Notes: generated from the sequence alone by a model not told the origin. Positions 1 to 9,856 are shown, counted from the first letter of the stretch. The stretch is 64,000 bases of DNA from Rhodobacteraceae bacterium EL129 (GCA_900313005.1 ONZJ01000002.1:1938996-2002995), one strand, 5' to 3'. Numbers and translations: made by a program.

Positions 1-46
1 CGAGATCATGCGTCTGATCGTGGCGCGTCAATTGCTGGCTGAATGA
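1..46 (+). CDS. acyl-CoA dehydrogenase, C-terminal tail only (partial)
   Basis: Frame 2 reads the last 14 residues EIMRLIVARQLLAE and then TGA at 44-46. The pattern 'EIMR-hydrophobic-xAR' is the usual end of acyl-CoA dehydrogenases, and the next two genes belong to valine breakdown. An isobutyryl-CoA dehydrogenase is therefore the likely identity, but almost all of the protein lies outside the window. Its stop overlaps the next start (ATGA), so the genes are translationally coupled. Confidence 0.6.
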   Translation, partial: EIMRLIVARQLLAE

Positions 47-1089
47 TGGGCGATATCGACATTCGCATAACAGGGCACACCGGACGCATCACCCTGACCC
101 GCCCCAAAGCGCTGAACGCGATGACCTATGACATGGCTTTGGCGATCGAAGACGCGCTGACCGCGTGGGCTGCGGATGAGACCGTCAAACTGGTGATCAT
201 CGACGCCGAAGGTGACAAGGCCTTTTGTTCAGGCGGCGACATCCAGCAGTTGTATGACACGGGTCGCGCAGGAGATTTCGCCTATGGTCAGCGCTTTTGG
301 CGAGACGAGTACCGCCTGAACGCGATGATTGCCGAGTACCCCAAACCCTACGTGGCCTTCATGCAGGGCTTTACCATGGGGGGCGGTGTTGGCATTTCGT
401 GTCACGGATCACACCGGATTGTCTGCGAGACCAGCCAAATCGCTATGCCCGAAGTTGGGATCGGCTTGGTCCCGGATGTGGGGGGATCGCTGATCCTTGC
501 GCAGGCACCCGGGCGTTTGGGCGAATACCTGGGCACCACGGCGGCCCGCATGTCAGCGGAAGATGCGATATATTGCGGTTTTGCAGACAGTTTCATCCCT
601 CAACCCAAGTGGGCAGAGGCGATTGATCTGTTGGAATCCACAGGGGATGTTTCGGCATTGCACGCGTTTGAGGACCCTGTTGGTGTCGGTGCCATCCAAG
701 ATCAGCAACCGCAGATCGACGCGCATTTTGGCGGTGAGACTTTGATCGACATCCGTAACTCTCTGCGCGCCAAGGGCGATGCGTTTGCCCAGGAGACATT
801 GAAGAAACTGTCGCGAAATTCACCGCTGTCGATGGCCTGTGCCATTGAAATGATCCACCGTTTGCGGGGGCCTACTGCTGACATCCGCCGCGCTTTGGAA
901 CTGGAGTACCGCTTCACCTTTCGGGCAATGGAGCATGGCGATTTCCTAGAAGGCATCCGGGCCGCCGTGATCGACAAGGACCGCAACCCCAACTGGCAAC
1001 ATGCCTTTGACGCGCCCCCAACCCTGGCGGCTACCAAGATGCTGATGCCATTAGGCAACGACAGCTTAACCTTTGAGACAACAGGATAA
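43..1089 (+). CDS. 3-hydroxyisobutyryl-CoA hydrolase (enoyl-CoA hydratase/isomerase family)
   Basis: A 348-residue crotonase-fold enzyme. It is expected to hydrolyse 3-hydroxyisobutyryl-CoA to free 3-hydroxyisobutyrate in valine degradation. The N-terminus has the family signature ITLTRPKALNAM. The oxyanion-hole regions are 'AFCSGGDIQQLY' and 'GFTMGGGVGIS', followed by 'MPEVGIGLVPDVGGS' with the acidic residue typical of the hydrolase subgroup. The length matches HIBCH rather than the roughly 260-aa simple hydratases. Two ATGs sit in tandem at 43 and 46. It lies between an acyl-CoA dehydrogenase and mmsB, which fits the valine pathway order. Confidence 0.85.
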   Translation: MMGDIDIRITGHTGRITLTRPKALNAMTYDMALAIEDALTAWAADETVKLVIIDAEGDKAFCSGGDIQQLYDTGRAGDFAYGQRFWRDEYRLNAMIAEYPKPYVAFMQGFTMGGGVGISCHGSHRIVCETSQIAMPEVGIGLVPDVGGSLILAQAPGRLGEYLGTTAARMSAEDAIYCGFADSFIPQPKWAEAIDLLESTGDVSALHAFEDPVGVGAIQDQQPQIDAHFGGETLIDIRNSLRAKGDAFAQETLKKLSRNSPLSMACAIEMIHRLRGPTADIRRALELEYRFTFRAMEHGDFLEGIRAAVIDKDRNPNWQHAFDAPPTLAATKMLMPLGNDSLTFETTG

Positions 1090-1094
1090 ATCAT

Positions 1095-1970
1095 ATGAAC
1101 ATCGGCTTTATTGGATTGGGAAACATGGGCGGGCCGATGGCGGCCAATCTGGCGGCGGCCGGACATGCTGTGACCGGGTTTGACACGGCCGGTGTGGTGA
1201 TCGAAGGCGTCACACCCGCCACAACAGCCGCCAAGGCCGCGACGGGGCAAGAGGTGGTGATCACCATGTTGCCCAATGGTCAGATTCTTCGGGCTGTGGC
1301 GGATCAGGTGATCCCGTCGATGCAGGCCGGTGCGGTGCTCTTGGATTGCTCAACCGTTGATGTGGAAAGCGCTCGCGCTGTGGCCGAACAAGCGCATAAC
1401 GCAGGCCTTTCGGCGCTGGATGCTCCGGTGTCCGGCGGTGTGGGCGGGGCCACGGCGGGCACGCTCACCTTTATGGTCGGTGGCGATGATGCAGGGTTCC
1501 AAATCGCGTCAGAGCTCTTTGATATCATGGGGCAAAAAGCTGTACATTGCGGACCTTCGGGCAATGGCCAGGCCGCCAAGATCTGCAACAACATGATTCT
1601 GGGCGCAACGATGATTGTCACCTGCGAAGCCTTTGCCCTTGCGGACAAACTGGGCCTGGATCGGCAAGCGATGTTTGATGTGGTGTCCACCTCCTCGGGC
1701 TACAGCTGGTCGATGAATGCGTATTGCCCCGCCCCGGGGATCGGGCCGCAAACACCTGCGGACAACGGGTACACACCCGGATTTGCCGCTGAATTGATGC
1801 TCAAAGATCTGCGGTTGGCGCAACAGGCGGCCGAAAGCGCGGATGCGGATACGCCATTGGGAGCAGCAGCGACCGCGCTATACAAGCAGTTTGTCGAAGA
1901 CGAGGATGGTCTGGGCAAAGATTTCTCGGCCATGCTGCCCCGGTTTAAAACGCGCGGCCACGACAGATGA
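1095..1970 (+). CDS. mmsB: 3-hydroxyisobutyrate dehydrogenase
   Basis: A 291-residue beta-hydroxyacid dehydrogenase that oxidises 3-hydroxyisobutyrate to methylmalonate semialdehyde with NAD+. It has the N-terminal Rossmann loop GFIGLGNMGGPMA (GxGxxG at residues 7-12). The substrate motif 'DAPVSGGVGGA' is near residue 110, and the catalytic lysine is in 'GNGQAAKICNN' (about K162). It starts 5 nt after the upstream hydrolase, so it should share that operon and use its product directly. Confidence 0.92.
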   Translation: MNIGFIGLGNMGGPMAANLAAAGHAVTGFDTAGVVIEGVTPATTAAKAATGQEVVITMLPNGQILRAVADQVIPSMQAGAVLLDCSTVDVESARAVAEQAHNAGLSALDAPVSGGVGGATAGTLTFMVGGDDAGFQIASELFDIMGQKAVHCGPSGNGQAAKICNNMILGATMIVTCEAFALADKLGLDRQAMFDVVSTSSGYSWSMNAYCPAPGIGPQTPADNGYTPGFAAELMLKDLRLAQQAAESADADTPLGAAATALYKQFVEDEDGLGKDFSAMLPRFKTRGHDR

Positions 1971-2033
1971 CGATTTCCGCTTTGCGACGGGGCCCCAGCC
2001 AACTATCCTTGCGGAAATCCCACGAGGCAGAGT

Positions 2034-3692
2034 ATGGCCAACCCCAAGAACAACGCGGCCATATGGTACGCAGACGACGGCTATAACCCCGAAAGCAAAG
2101 GAGTTAATGGCCGCCGCGTCGCGGGCGCGTCGTTTCTGGACGGGTTCTTTCGCCATGCGGATGTGGACGAATTTGTCTCGCTCACCCAAGGCAACAAAGG
2201 CAAAGCTGCCTTTGCCAAGCGGCTGTCAGACATTGGTCGGGACATCCCACATCGCGGGGCTTACACCTCGGCGCCGCTCAGGATGGATCCGATCGGCACG
2301 CTTTACTTTCCTGCGCCAAACTATGCCGAAGAATGCTGGCAGCGGCACCGGTTCGGCATGGGTGCCTATTCCATCTGCGGGATTACGCACACCACGGCAA
2401 CAACTGCGGTCATGCAAGGCATTTCGATGTTGCGTGTGGCCCCACAGGCCGAGTGGGACGGGATAATTTGCACTTCGCAGGCCGTTCATGCCTCGACCTC
2501 GCGTAATATGGATATGGCAGATGAACACCTCAAGGCGCGGTTCGGCATCCTGCCCCCACGTCCGCAGATGCCGGTCATCCCACTGGGCGTGCACTGCGAT
2601 GCCTTTGCACATAATGCTACAGCACGGGACACCCTGCGCAAGCGCATGGGCTGGGGCGCGGACGACATCGTGGTCGCCACCCTGTCGCGCCTGTTGCCCT
2701 ATGGCAAGTTTGACCCTGGACCGTTGTTTTTGGCCTTACAACAGGCGCAATCGCAGCTGAAAGGCCAGCGCCTGCACTTTCTGGCCTGTGGGATTTATGG
2801 CGATACACATTCTGCGAACACCTTTGAAGCCTGCGCAAAGGCATTGATGCCCGATGTCAGCTATACGCATCTGGACGGGGCCGAAGCGACGGCCCGGATC
2901 GAGACCCTATCGGGCGCGGATATCTTCACCTTCCCCATTGATAACATTCAGGAAACCTTTGGCTTGGCCCCGATTGAGGCGATGGCAGCAAGTCTGCCTG
3001 TTGTCACCTCTGACTGGGATGGCATGCGTGACACTGTCACACCTGAGACCGGGGTGCGTGTGCCCACATTGGCGGGCAGCACACGCCACACCGTCCCCGA
3101 GGCTTGGCGCTATTTCTGCAAACGGCACAGCTATGCCCAATACACCAACAACGTCTCGGCCATGACGGCGATTGATATGCAGGCCTTGGTACAGGCCTTC
3201 GTTGATCTGGCACAGAATTCCGAGAGGCGGCACAGCATGGGTCAGGCTGGGCTTGCGCGGGCAAAGCAGCTTTATGATTGGTCCGTCGTGATCCCACAAA
3301 TGCAGGCCTTTTGGGTTGAGCTGTCCGAGATCCGCAGCACCGTCGCAGGACGGGCCCCGATCACCGGGCCGGTTCCGATGGCTCCCTCTCCGATGGATTT
3401 GTTTGCGCGCTATCCAAGCGCACAGCTGAGCCCGGGTAAGGGCCAATTCATCGCGCGGGACAGTGCCATGACTTTGGGCGAGGTTTATGAGGCGCGCAGA
3501 TATACGAAACTGGGGCAAGTCTTTGAAAAGCAAGAGACACTCGAAAAGGTGCACCTCTCATTATCTCAGGCGCAGTCGGCCAAAACATCACGCGAGATCG
3601 CAGATGACACCAAGCTGCATCAAATCACCGTTGAAAGATCATGCCTCTGGCTTGTTAAATACGGGATGGCGCAGTATTTGCCAGAGGCTTAG
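2034..3692 (+). CDS. glycosyltransferase (GT4-like, GT-B fold)
   Basis: A 552-residue protein with a GT-B/GT4 layout. The C-terminal half carries the E-x7-E motif ETFGLAPIE, followed by 'AMAASLPVVTSDWDGMRD', the sugar-nucleotide-binding region of family 4 enzymes. The N-terminal half contains 'VIPLGVHCDAF', a typical inter-domain segment. About 130 extra residues follow the transferase fold and match nothing I recognise. No signal peptide or membrane segment is visible. Donor and acceptor are unknown, and the neighbours do not indicate a polysaccharide locus. Its stop overlaps the stop of the convergent small gene by 4 nt. Confidence 0.75.
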   Translation: MANPKNNAAIWYADDGYNPESKGVNGRRVAGASFLDGFFRHADVDEFVSLTQGNKGKAAFAKRLSDIGRDIPHRGAYTSAPLRMDPIGTLYFPAPNYAEECWQRHRFGMGAYSICGITHTTATTAVMQGISMLRVAPQAEWDGIICTSQAVHASTSRNMDMADEHLKARFGILPPRPQMPVIPLGVHCDAFAHNATARDTLRKRMGWGADDIVVATLSRLLPYGKFDPGPLFLALQQAQSQLKGQRLHFLACGIYGDTHSANTFEACAKALMPDVSYTHLDGAEATARIETLSGADIFTFPIDNIQETFGLAPIEAMAASLPVVTSDWDGMRDTVTPETGVRVPTLAGSTRHTVPEAWRYFCKRHSYAQYTNNVSAMTAIDMQALVQAFVDLAQNSERRHSMGQAGLARAKQLYDWSVVIPQMQAFWVELSEIRSTVAGRAPITGPVPMAPSPMDLFARYPSAQLSPGKGQFIARDSAMTLGEVYEARRYTKLGQVFEKQETLEKVHLSLSQAQSAKTSREIADDTKLHQITVERSCLWLVKYGMAQYLPEA

Positions 3693-4060
3693 GGCTCAAA
3701 TACGACCTCGGGCATCGTGTCAGACCGGGTGATAAAGCGATCACAGCGCGCCAGGAGATGCGCCAGATCAACGGCACCCTGCAGATCGTTTTCTTCCTTC
3801 AACAGAGCCGCAATATGCGAATCCACCATTTGATCCCCTGCCCGACTACCGTGAAACATTTGCACCTGCGCGCGCAGCGCTTGCGATTTGCGCCGCAGCA
3901 TGGCCTCGAAAGCAGTGTCGTCATCTTCGGTTTCCAGAACGGCAAACACGGCGCTGCATTCACAATAGGACTGTGCGAACCCACAATCTGGCGGGCCATC
4001 TGCTAAAGCGACGACAGGCACCGCAGATAGGCACACCCATGCCGCGGCCTTGAAGGTCAC
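3689..4060 (-). CDS. small secreted Cys-containing protein of unknown function
   Basis: A 123-residue protein starting with GTG, whose first bases overlap the uvrA stop (GTGA). The N-terminus '[22 protein letters not shown]' looks like a signal peptide with cleavage after ALA. The mature part has cysteines at about 26, 33, 35 and 106 and a helical, acidic middle. I recognise no family. Coupling to uvrA suggests co-transcription rather than shared function. Both ends overlap neighbours: uvrA upstream and the convergent glycosyltransferase stop downstream. Confidence 0.65.
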   Translation of the reverse strand: MTFKAAAWVCLSAVPVVALADGPPDCGFAQSYCECSAVFAVLETEDDDTAFEAMLRRKSQALRAQVQMFHGSRAGDQMVDSHIAALLKEENDLQGAVDLAHLLARCDRFITRSDTMPEVVFEP

Positions 4061-6918
4061 TCGGCCGCCACCTTCTTGTGAGATTTCAGCATGTCCTTGA
4101 GGTAACGCCCGGTGTGACTGCGCTTGGCCTCCGCCACGTCTTCGGGTGTGCCGGTGGCCACGATCTCACCCCCGCCATCGCCACCTTCGGGACCAATGTC
4201 GATTATGTGATCGGCTGTTTTGATCACGTCGAGGTTATGTTCAATGACAATCACCGTGTTACCGGTGTCCACCAATTCGTGCAGCACTTCGAGCAATTTG
4301 CGCACGTCTTCAAAATGCAGCCCGGTTGTGGGTTCATCGAGGATGTACAGCGTACGGCCCGTTGAGCGTTTGCTGAGCTCTTTTGACAGTTTCACCCGCT
4401 GCGCTTCGCCGCCTGACAGCGTGGTGGCCTGTTGACCAACCTTGATGTAACCCAAACCGACACGCGCCAGCGCATCCATCTTTTCACGGATGCTGGGCAC
4501 GGCTTTGAAAAAGTCTTGCGCATCTTCAACCGTCATATCAAGAACGTCGGCTATGCTTTTGCCTTTAAATTTAATTTCCAGAGTTTCCCGATTGTATCTT
4601 TTGCCTTGGCACGTCTCACAAGTCACATAAACATCGGGCAGAAAGTGCATCTCGATCTTGATGACACCGTCGCCCTGGCATGCCTCACAGCGTCCACCTT
4701 TGACGTTGAAACTGAAACGGCCGGGCTTATAGCCGCGCGCCTTGGCTTCGGGCAGTCCGGCGAACCAGTCGCGGATGGGTGTAAAGGCGCCGGTATAGGT
4801 GGCCGGGTTTGAGCGTGGCGTGCGCCCAATGGGGCGTTGATCGATGTCGATCACCTTGTCGAGATGCTCCAACCCCTTGATGGTTTCACAGGGGGCCGGT
4901 GTCTGGCGTGCCCCGTTCAGCCGCATCGAGGCGGTTTTGAACAGTGTCTCAATCGTCAGCGTGGATTTGCCACCACCTGACACGCCCGACACGCAGACAA
5001 ATTTGCCCAAAGGGAAGTTGGCCGTGACGTCTTTCAGATTGTTGCCCGTCGCTTTGACCACCTCAAGGGTTTTGCCATTGCCTGCACGGCGCTCAGCGGG
5101 GACCGAAATTTCACGCACGCCAGACAAATACTGCCCGGTGATGGATTTCTTATCCTTTGTGACCTTGGCAGGCCTGCCGTGGCTGACCACTTCGCCCCCA
5201 TGCACCCCGGCGCCGGGGCCGATATCAAAGACATAATCAGCCGTGCGGATCGCCTCTTCGTCGTGTTCCACCACAATCACGGTATTGCCCTGATCCCGCA
5301 AGTTTTTCAGCGTCCCAAGTAGACGGTCATTGTCGCGTTGATGCAAACCGATTGAGGGTTCATCCAGCACATAGAGCACCCCCGTCAAGCCACTGCCAAT
5401 CTGGCTGGCCAGCCGGATACGCTGACTTTCGCCCCCCGACAGCGTGCCGGCGTTGCGGCTGAGCGTCAGATACTCCAGCCCCACGTTGTTCAAAAAACCC
5501 AGTCTTTCGCGAATTTCTTTGAGGATCGCGCGGGCAATCTCGTTCTTCTGCTTGGTCAAGTTGGCAGGCACGGTTTCGCACCAGTCAAACGCCTCGCGGA
5601 TCGACATTTTCACCACTTGGCCCACGTGCAGCTTGGCAATCTTGACAGCCAGGGCCTCTTCACGCAGGCGGAAGCCCCCACATGAGCCGCAGCTTCTATT
5701 ATTTTGATAACGCTCGAATTCTTCGCGGATCCAGTTGCTGTCCGTCTCGCGATAACGGCGTTCCATATTGGGTATGACCCCCTCGAACACACGGGAGACC
5801 TGATAAACCCGGCCGCCCTCGTCATAGCGGAACTGAATTTCCTCATCACCCGAGCCATAAAGAAATACTTGCTGCACGTGTTTGGGCAGATCTTTCCAGC
5901 GGGCGTTCTTGTCAAACTCGTAGTGTTTGGCGATGGCTTCAATGGTTTGCAGGAAGTAGGGCGATTTGCCCTTTCGCCAGGGGGCCAGCGCGCCGTCATA
6001 GACCTTCAACTGCACATCCGGCACCACAAGGCGTTCATCAAAGAACAACTCGACCCCCAGCCCATCACATTCCGGACAAGCCCCGAAAGGCGCGTTGAAG
6101 GAAAACAGGCGCGGTTCAATCTCGGGGATGGTGAAGCCGCTGACCGGACAGGCGAATTTTTCTGAGAAAACAGTGCGTTCCGGGTCACCTTCTTTGGGCG
6201 CCGTTTCAAGCACCGCGATGCCATCGGCCAGATCCAAAGCGGTGCGGAAACTGTCGGCCAGCCGCGTCTCCAACCCTTCCTTGATCACCAGGCGGTCCAC
6301 CACCACGTCAATGTCGTGGCGGAATTTCTTGTCTAACGTGGGCGGCTCGTCCAGCTCATAGAATTCCCCGTCTACTTTCACCCGCTGAAAGCCGGTTTTG
6401 CGCAGCTCCAGGAACTCCTTGCGGTATTCACCTTTGCGATCGCGCACGATGGGGGCCAGCAGAAAAGCGCGTGTGCCCTCCTCCATCTCCATCACACGGT
6501 CGACCATGTCCTGCACCTGCTGCGCCTCAATCGGTTTGCCGGTGGCAGGAGAATAGGGCGTGCCAACGCGGGCAAAGAGCAGACGCATGTAGTCGTAAAT
6601 CTCGGTCACGGTGCCCACGGTCGAGCGCGGATTTTTCGATGTCGTCTTTTGTTCAATCGAAATCGCCGGGCTCAGGCCGCTGATATGATCAACGTCAGGT
6701 TTTTCCATCATATCAAGGAATTGCCGGGCGTAAGCAGACAGCGATTCCACATAGCGACGCTGCCCTTCGGCATAAATCGTATCAAACGCCAGCGACGATT
6801 TCCCCGAGCCTGACAGCCCGGTGATAACCACCAGCTGATCGCGTGGAATATCCACGTCAATGTTCTTCAGATTATGTTCGCGCGCGCCACGCACTTCGAT
6901 GTTTTTCAGCTCGGCCAT
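4057..6918 (-). CDS. uvrA: excinuclease ABC subunit A
   Basis: The damage-recognition ATPase of nucleotide excision repair, 953 residues, the normal length. The first Walker A is GLSGSGKSS (residues 34-42) and the second is GVSGGGKST. Two ABC signatures, [12 protein letters not shown] and [12 protein letters not shown], precede 'LDEPSIGLH' and 'LDEPTTGLH'. Zinc-binding CxxC pairs are seen at 'CPECDG', 'CGSCGG' and 'CEACQG'...'CETCQG'. A LexA-type box lies 66 bp upstream. The downstream small secreted protein overlaps its stop. Confidence 0.98.
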   Translation of the reverse strand: MAELKNIEVRGAREHNLKNIDVDIPRDQLVVITGLSGSGKSSLAFDTIYAEGQRRYVESLSAYARQFLDMMEKPDVDHISGLSPAISIEQKTTSKNPRSTVGTVTEIYDYMRLLFARVGTPYSPATGKPIEAQQVQDMVDRVMEMEEGTRAFLLAPIVRDRKGEYRKEFLELRKTGFQRVKVDGEFYELDEPPTLDKKFRHDIDVVVDRLVIKEGLETRLADSFRTALDLADGIAVLETAPKEGDPERTVFSEKFACPVSGFTIPEIEPRLFSFNAPFGACPECDGLGVELFFDERLVVPDVQLKVYDGALAPWRKGKSPYFLQTIEAIAKHYEFDKNARWKDLPKHVQQVFLYGSGDEEIQFRYDEGGRVYQVSRVFEGVIPNMERRYRETDSNWIREEFERYQNNRSCGSCGGFRLREEALAVKIAKLHVGQVVKMSIREAFDWCETVPANLTKQKNEIARAILKEIRERLGFLNNVGLEYLTLSRNAGTLSGGESQRIRLASQIGSGLTGVLYVLDEPSIGLHQRDNDRLLGTLKNLRDQGNTVIVVEHDEEAIRTADYVFDIGPGAGVHGGEVVSHGRPAKVTKDKKSITGQYLSGVREISVPAERRAGNGKTLEVVKATGNNLKDVTANFPLGKFVCVSGVSGGGKSTLTIETLFKTASMRLNGARQTPAPCETIKGLEHLDKVIDIDQRPIGRTPRSNPATYTGAFTPIRDWFAGLPEAKARGYKPGRFSFNVKGGRCEACQGDGVIKIEMHFLPDVYVTCETCQGKRYNRETLEIKFKGKSIADVLDMTVEDAQDFFKAVPSIREKMDALARVGLGYIKVGQQATTLSGGEAQRVKLSKELSKRSTGRTLYILDEPTTGLHFEDVRKLLEVLHELVDTGNTVIVIEHNLDVIKTADHIIDIGPEGGDGGGEIVATGTPEDVAEAKRSHTGRYLKDMLKSHKKVAAE

Positions 6919-6983
6919 CTGCTCACCCCACCACGATCACCTACACATAGTTGAGCGGGGCTGTGGTTCCAACTGAAAAATGT

Positions 6984-6998
6984 GAACATTAGGTGAAC
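6984..6998 (-). promoter_or_regulatory. LexA-type SOS box upstream of uvrA
   Basis: The plus strand reads GAAC-ATTAGGT-GAAC, a perfect match to the direct repeat GAAC-N7-GAAC (GTTC-N7-GTTC on the uvrA strand). This is the LexA site known from Rhodobacter and other alphaproteobacteria. A possible uvrA promoter sits just downstream on the minus strand: TTGGAA (6972-6967), a 17-bp spacer and TATGTG (6949-6944). SOS induction of uvrA is the expected consequence. Confidence 0.75.
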
Positions 6999-7032
6999 AC
7001 AGGCGTAATCCCCCCGCTGCTGACAAGGTTTG

Positions 7033-7602
7033 TCAGTCGGAATAAGTTTTCTGCGCCAAGGCCCAGGCACAGATGGGAAAATCGGGGTCATTTTCCAGAT
7101 CATCCGAGCCCGCGTCATATGCCGGGGGCCAGGGGGTCTCAAAGTTGCGCAGGGCGGCGGCGCGGTTGCCCCATTGCTCGGCTCGAATCGCGTCCTCCGC
7201 AAAGCCTGCTTCGATCAAAAGGTTCTTCAAACCACGCGCCGACCAGCGCGAGTTGTCGACGGGCGCGCCGTGGTATGGAATGAAAAACGGCACCGCGATC
7301 CAGAAATAACCACCGGGCCGCAACATATCGAGCACATTGCACGTGGCGGCATAGGGCCGATCCAGATGCTCCCAAACTTGATTGGCCAGCACGATATCAT
7401 ATTGCCGCACCCTGCCTTTGTTATCCAGGATCGGCCCTTTGCAGATATCGTGCTTGGGGTAGCGGTAAATCTTGTAGCTTTTGAATTCGTATCGCCGCCC
7501 GTGCTTGCCCGAGATTTCGGCGGCATCCATTGACGCCAGATCCAGCTCTTTCAACCAACCGCGAGTGGTTTTCTGCATGACGACCCGGTTGATGCTTGGC
7601 AT
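7033..7602 (-). CDS. class I SAM-dependent methyltransferase-like protein
   Basis: A 189-residue protein with the post-I region of type-11 methyltransferases: 'YDIVLANQVWEHLDRP', then 'MLRPGGYFWIAVPFF'. The N-terminus, 'DLASMDAAEISG', runs quickly into the acidic post-I strand. The glycine-rich motif I is weak, so the protein may bind SAM in a modified way. The start is chosen from a strong GAGGAGG ribosome site 6-7 nt upstream of ATG. The substrate is unknown. It lies downstream of lpdA, separated by a stem-loop. Confidence 0.7.
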   Translation of the reverse strand: MPSINRVVMQKTTRGWLKELDLASMDAAEISGKHGRRYEFKSYKIYRYPKHDICKGPILDNKGRVRQYDIVLANQVWEHLDRPYAATCNVLDMLRPGGYFWIAVPFFIPYHGAPVDNSRWSARGLKNLLIEAGFAEDAIRAEQWGNRAAALRNFETPWPPAYDAGSDDLENDPDFPICAWALAQKTYSD

Positions 7603-7633
7603 GTACGCCCTCCTCTACAGGGCCACAATGCAC

Positions 7634-7662
7634 CAAGGGGGTCACATCGCACAGCCCCCTTG
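7634..7662 (-). terminator. stem-loop between lpdA and the methyltransferase gene
   Basis: CAAGGGGG (7634-7641) pairs perfectly with CCCCCTTG (7655-7662) around a 13-nt loop. No T-run follows on the minus strand, so it may be an intercistronic or 3'-end-stabilising hairpin rather than a complete intrinsic terminator. Confidence 0.4.
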
Positions 7663-7702
7663 CGTCATCATTCCATAAATTTTCAATGACCCGACGGGCG
7701 TG

Positions 7703-9097
7703 TCAGATATGGATCACCCGGTCGTAGGCGTCGAGCACACTTTCGTGCATCATCTCGGACAGGGTTGGGTGTGGGAAGACTGTGTTCATCAGATCTTCTT
7801 CGGTGGTTTCCAACTGTCGGCCCACCACGTAGCCCTGGATCAGTTCGGTCACTTCTGCGCCAACCATATGGGCGCCCAGAAGCTCGCCGGTCTTTTCATC
7901 AAAGACGGTTTTGATCATGCCCTCGGCCTCGCCCAGGGCAATCGCTTTACCGTTGCCGATAAAGGGGAAACGGCCGACTTTGATCTTATAACCGGCTTCT
8001 TTCGCTTTGGCCTCGGTCAAGCCGACGCTGGCCACCTGCGGGTGGCAGTAGGTGCAGCCGGCGATGCTCTCGGGCTTCACCGGATGGGGTTTGCCGCCTG
8101 CGACCAGTTCGGCCACCATCACACCTTCGTGGCTGGCCTTGTGGGCAAGCCACGGCGCACCGGCGATGTCGCCAATGGCGTATAGCCCCTCCACTTTGGT
8201 GCGACAGTAAGCGTCGGAGACCACATGCGTACGGTCCACTTCAACACCCAAGGCGTCCAGCCCCAGGCCCTCAACGTTGCCCACGATACCCACGGCAGAG
8301 ATCACCGTGTCAAACTCGTGCTTCTCAGTCTTGCCACCGGCCTCAATATGGGCCGTGGCCTTGCCATTGGCGCGGTCCAGTTGCTTGACGGTGGATTTCT
8401 CCATGATCGTCATGCCCTGCTTGACGAAGCTTTTCTTGGCGAAGGCGGAAATTTCGGCATCTTCCACGGGCAGCACGCGGTCCATCACCTCAACGACGGT
8501 CGTATCGGCCCCCAGCGTGTTGTAGAAGCTGGCAAATTCGATTCCGATGGCTCCTGACCCTATGACCAGCAGTTTCTTCGGCATGCGCGGCGGTTGCAGC
8601 GCGTGTTTGTAGGTCCAGACCAGATCGCCGTCGGCTTCAAGCCCAGGCAATTCCCGTGCGCGTGCGCCAGTGGCCAGGATGATCGCCTTGGAGGTCAGCT
8701 CTTCGGTGCCCTTGTCGGTTTTGACCGAGACCTTGCCCTTGGCGGGCAGCGTGGCCTCGCCCATAAAGACCGTCACCTTGTTTTTCTTCATCAGGTGGCC
8801 GACGCCGGAATTCAGCTGCTTTGAGACATTGCGCGAACGTTTCACAACAGCGTCCAGGTCAAATCCGATCTTGTCCGCGCTCAGCCCAAAGTCCTTGGCA
8901 CGGTGCATCAGGTGGAACACTTCCGCGCTGCGCAGCAAGGCCTTTGTGGGGATGCAGCCCCAGTTCAGACAGATACCGCCCATATGCTCGCGCTCTACAA
9001 TGGCCACGTTCAGCCCCAGTTGCGCGCCACGAATGGCGGCGACGTAGCCACCCGGGCCTGCCCCGATAACGATCATGTCAAAGGATGTGGCTGCCAT
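7703..9097 (-). CDS. lpdA: dihydrolipoamide dehydrogenase (E3)
   Basis: The FAD flavoprotein that reoxidises dihydrolipoamide in the 2-oxoacid dehydrogenase complexes, 464 residues. It has the FAD loop IGAGPGGYVAA, a redox-active disulfide in GGICLNWGCIPTKALL (C43/C48), the NAD loop VIGSGAIGIEFASF, and the C-terminal catalytic 'HPHPTLSEMMHE'-type His-Glu segment. It stands alone, about 46 kb from pdhA-pdhB-pdhC in this window. It is therefore either the PDH E3 or a copy shared with other complexes. Its upstream region shares a 16-nt motif with pdhA. Confidence 0.96.
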   Translation of the reverse strand: MAATSFDMIVIGAGPGGYVAAIRGAQLGLNVAIVEREHMGGICLNWGCIPTKALLRSAEVFHLMHRAKDFGLSADKIGFDLDAVVKRSRNVSKQLNSGVGHLMKKNKVTVFMGEATLPAKGKVSVKTDKGTEELTSKAIILATGARARELPGLEADGDLVWTYKHALQPPRMPKKLLVIGSGAIGIEFASFYNTLGADTTVVEVMDRVLPVEDAEISAFAKKSFVKQGMTIMEKSTVKQLDRANGKATAHIEAGGKTEKHEFDTVISAVGIVGNVEGLGLDALGVEVDRTHVVSDAYCRTKVEGLYAIGDIAGAPWLAHKASHEGVMVAELVAGGKPHPVKPESIAGCTYCHPQVASVGLTEAKAKEAGYKIKVGRFPFIGNGKAIALGEAEGMIKTVFDEKTGELLGAHMVGAEVTELIQGYVVGRQLETTEEDLMNTVFPHPTLSEMMHESVLDAYDRVIHI

Positions 9098-9119
9098 GTC
9101 TGTCTCCGCTTACTAGATT

Positions 9120-9135
9120 TAGTTCGATGTTAAAC
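9120..9135 (-). promoter_or_regulatory. operator-like motif upstream of lpdA, shared with pdhA
   Basis: The minus strand reads GTTTAAC-ATCG-AACTA, ending 23 nt before the lpdA ATG. The same spaced motif, GTTTAAC-GCTA-AACTA, lies 28 nt before the pdhA ATG, with 12 of 12 non-spacer positions identical. The position suggests an operator or core promoter element. Confidence 0.45.
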
Positions 9136-9210
9136 GGAATTGACAGGGCTCACAACGCGACAAGCGGACAAGACCTGCAAAAGCAAGTTTTGTCGGCTGA
9201 GGTCGGGTAA

Positions 9211-9258
9211 TTTGAGTATTTTTGGCAAGATGAAGCATGGGGGTCATGCCTCTTCTTA
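9211..9258 (-). repeat. intergenic repeat copy A with hairpin, likely 3'-end element of the DUF924 gene
   Basis: It contains 'TTGAGTATTTTTGGCAAGAT' followed by the hairpin GCATG-GGGGT-CATGC (9235-9249). Read on the minus strand, the hairpin is followed by AAAAATACTCAAA just beyond the DUF924 stop. The segment GAGTATT...GCAAGATGAAGCA recurs at 36479-36541, and a diverged relative lies near 27420-27462. Probably a dispersed terminator-like repeat. Confidence 0.45.
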
Positions 9259-9271
9259 CCGAAGCGTTTGT

Positions 9272-9856
9272 TCAGGCGGCTGCGTCAGACTGCAATTTAC
9301 GCAGGGTGTAGCCATAGCCCCCTGCAGCAACGTAGTCTTTTTCAACCTGAGTCGAAGGACGTTGCAGCGCCTCGTTCCGATAGGGGAAACGGCCGAACTG
9401 TCGGATCACATCACGGTGGGCCTGGGCATGGATCAGCTGATCGTCACCGCCTTGTGGCATGCGTTCCACCATAAGACGCACACAGCGATCTTGATCGCAC
9501 AGGTTTTCTGAGTGCATCAGAGGCATATAAAAGAACTGCCGGGCCGGTTCATCAATGCGCATATCCCACTTGCGGTGGATGGCAACCTTGGCGGCGGCCA
9601 GTGCGTGTTTGTCGGTGGCAAAACTATCGGCCTTGCCACGGAACATGTTGCGCGGAAACTGATCCAGCAGAATGATGTAGGCAAGGGTTCCCGAAGGGTA
9701 TGTCAACCAAAGGGCATGAGCCCCTTCCCGGGCGCTGCGCCAGGTGTCTTCGAACCTGTCGCGAATATCTTCGTCGAGAGTGTCGGGAGGATTGTACCAC
9801 CCCTTCTCTCCGACCTCATCCAACCAAAAACTCAGTACATCTTCCGGCGCGACCAT
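9272..9856 (-). CDS. DUF924 family protein
   Basis: A 194-residue, tetratricopeptide-like helical protein. It has the family hallmarks 'VLSFWLDEVGEKGWYNPPDTLDEDI' (start, seen in pieces), 'ILLDQFPRNMFRG' and 'FFYMPLMHSEN'. The biochemical role of the family is unknown to me. It is a single gene flanked by a repeat hairpin at its 3' end and by the MFS gene upstream on the same strand, with a 92-bp gap, so it probably has its own promoter. Confidence 0.85.
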   Translation of the reverse strand: MVAPEDVLSFWLDEVGEKGWYNPPDTLDEDIRDRFEDTWRSAREGAHALWLTYPSGTLAYIILLDQFPRNMFRGKADSFATDKHALAAAKVAIHRKWDMRIDEPARQFFYMPLMHSENLCDQDRCVRLMVERMPQGGDDQLIHAQAHRDVIRQFGRFPYRNEALQRPSTQVEKDYVAAGGYGYTLRKLQSDAAA

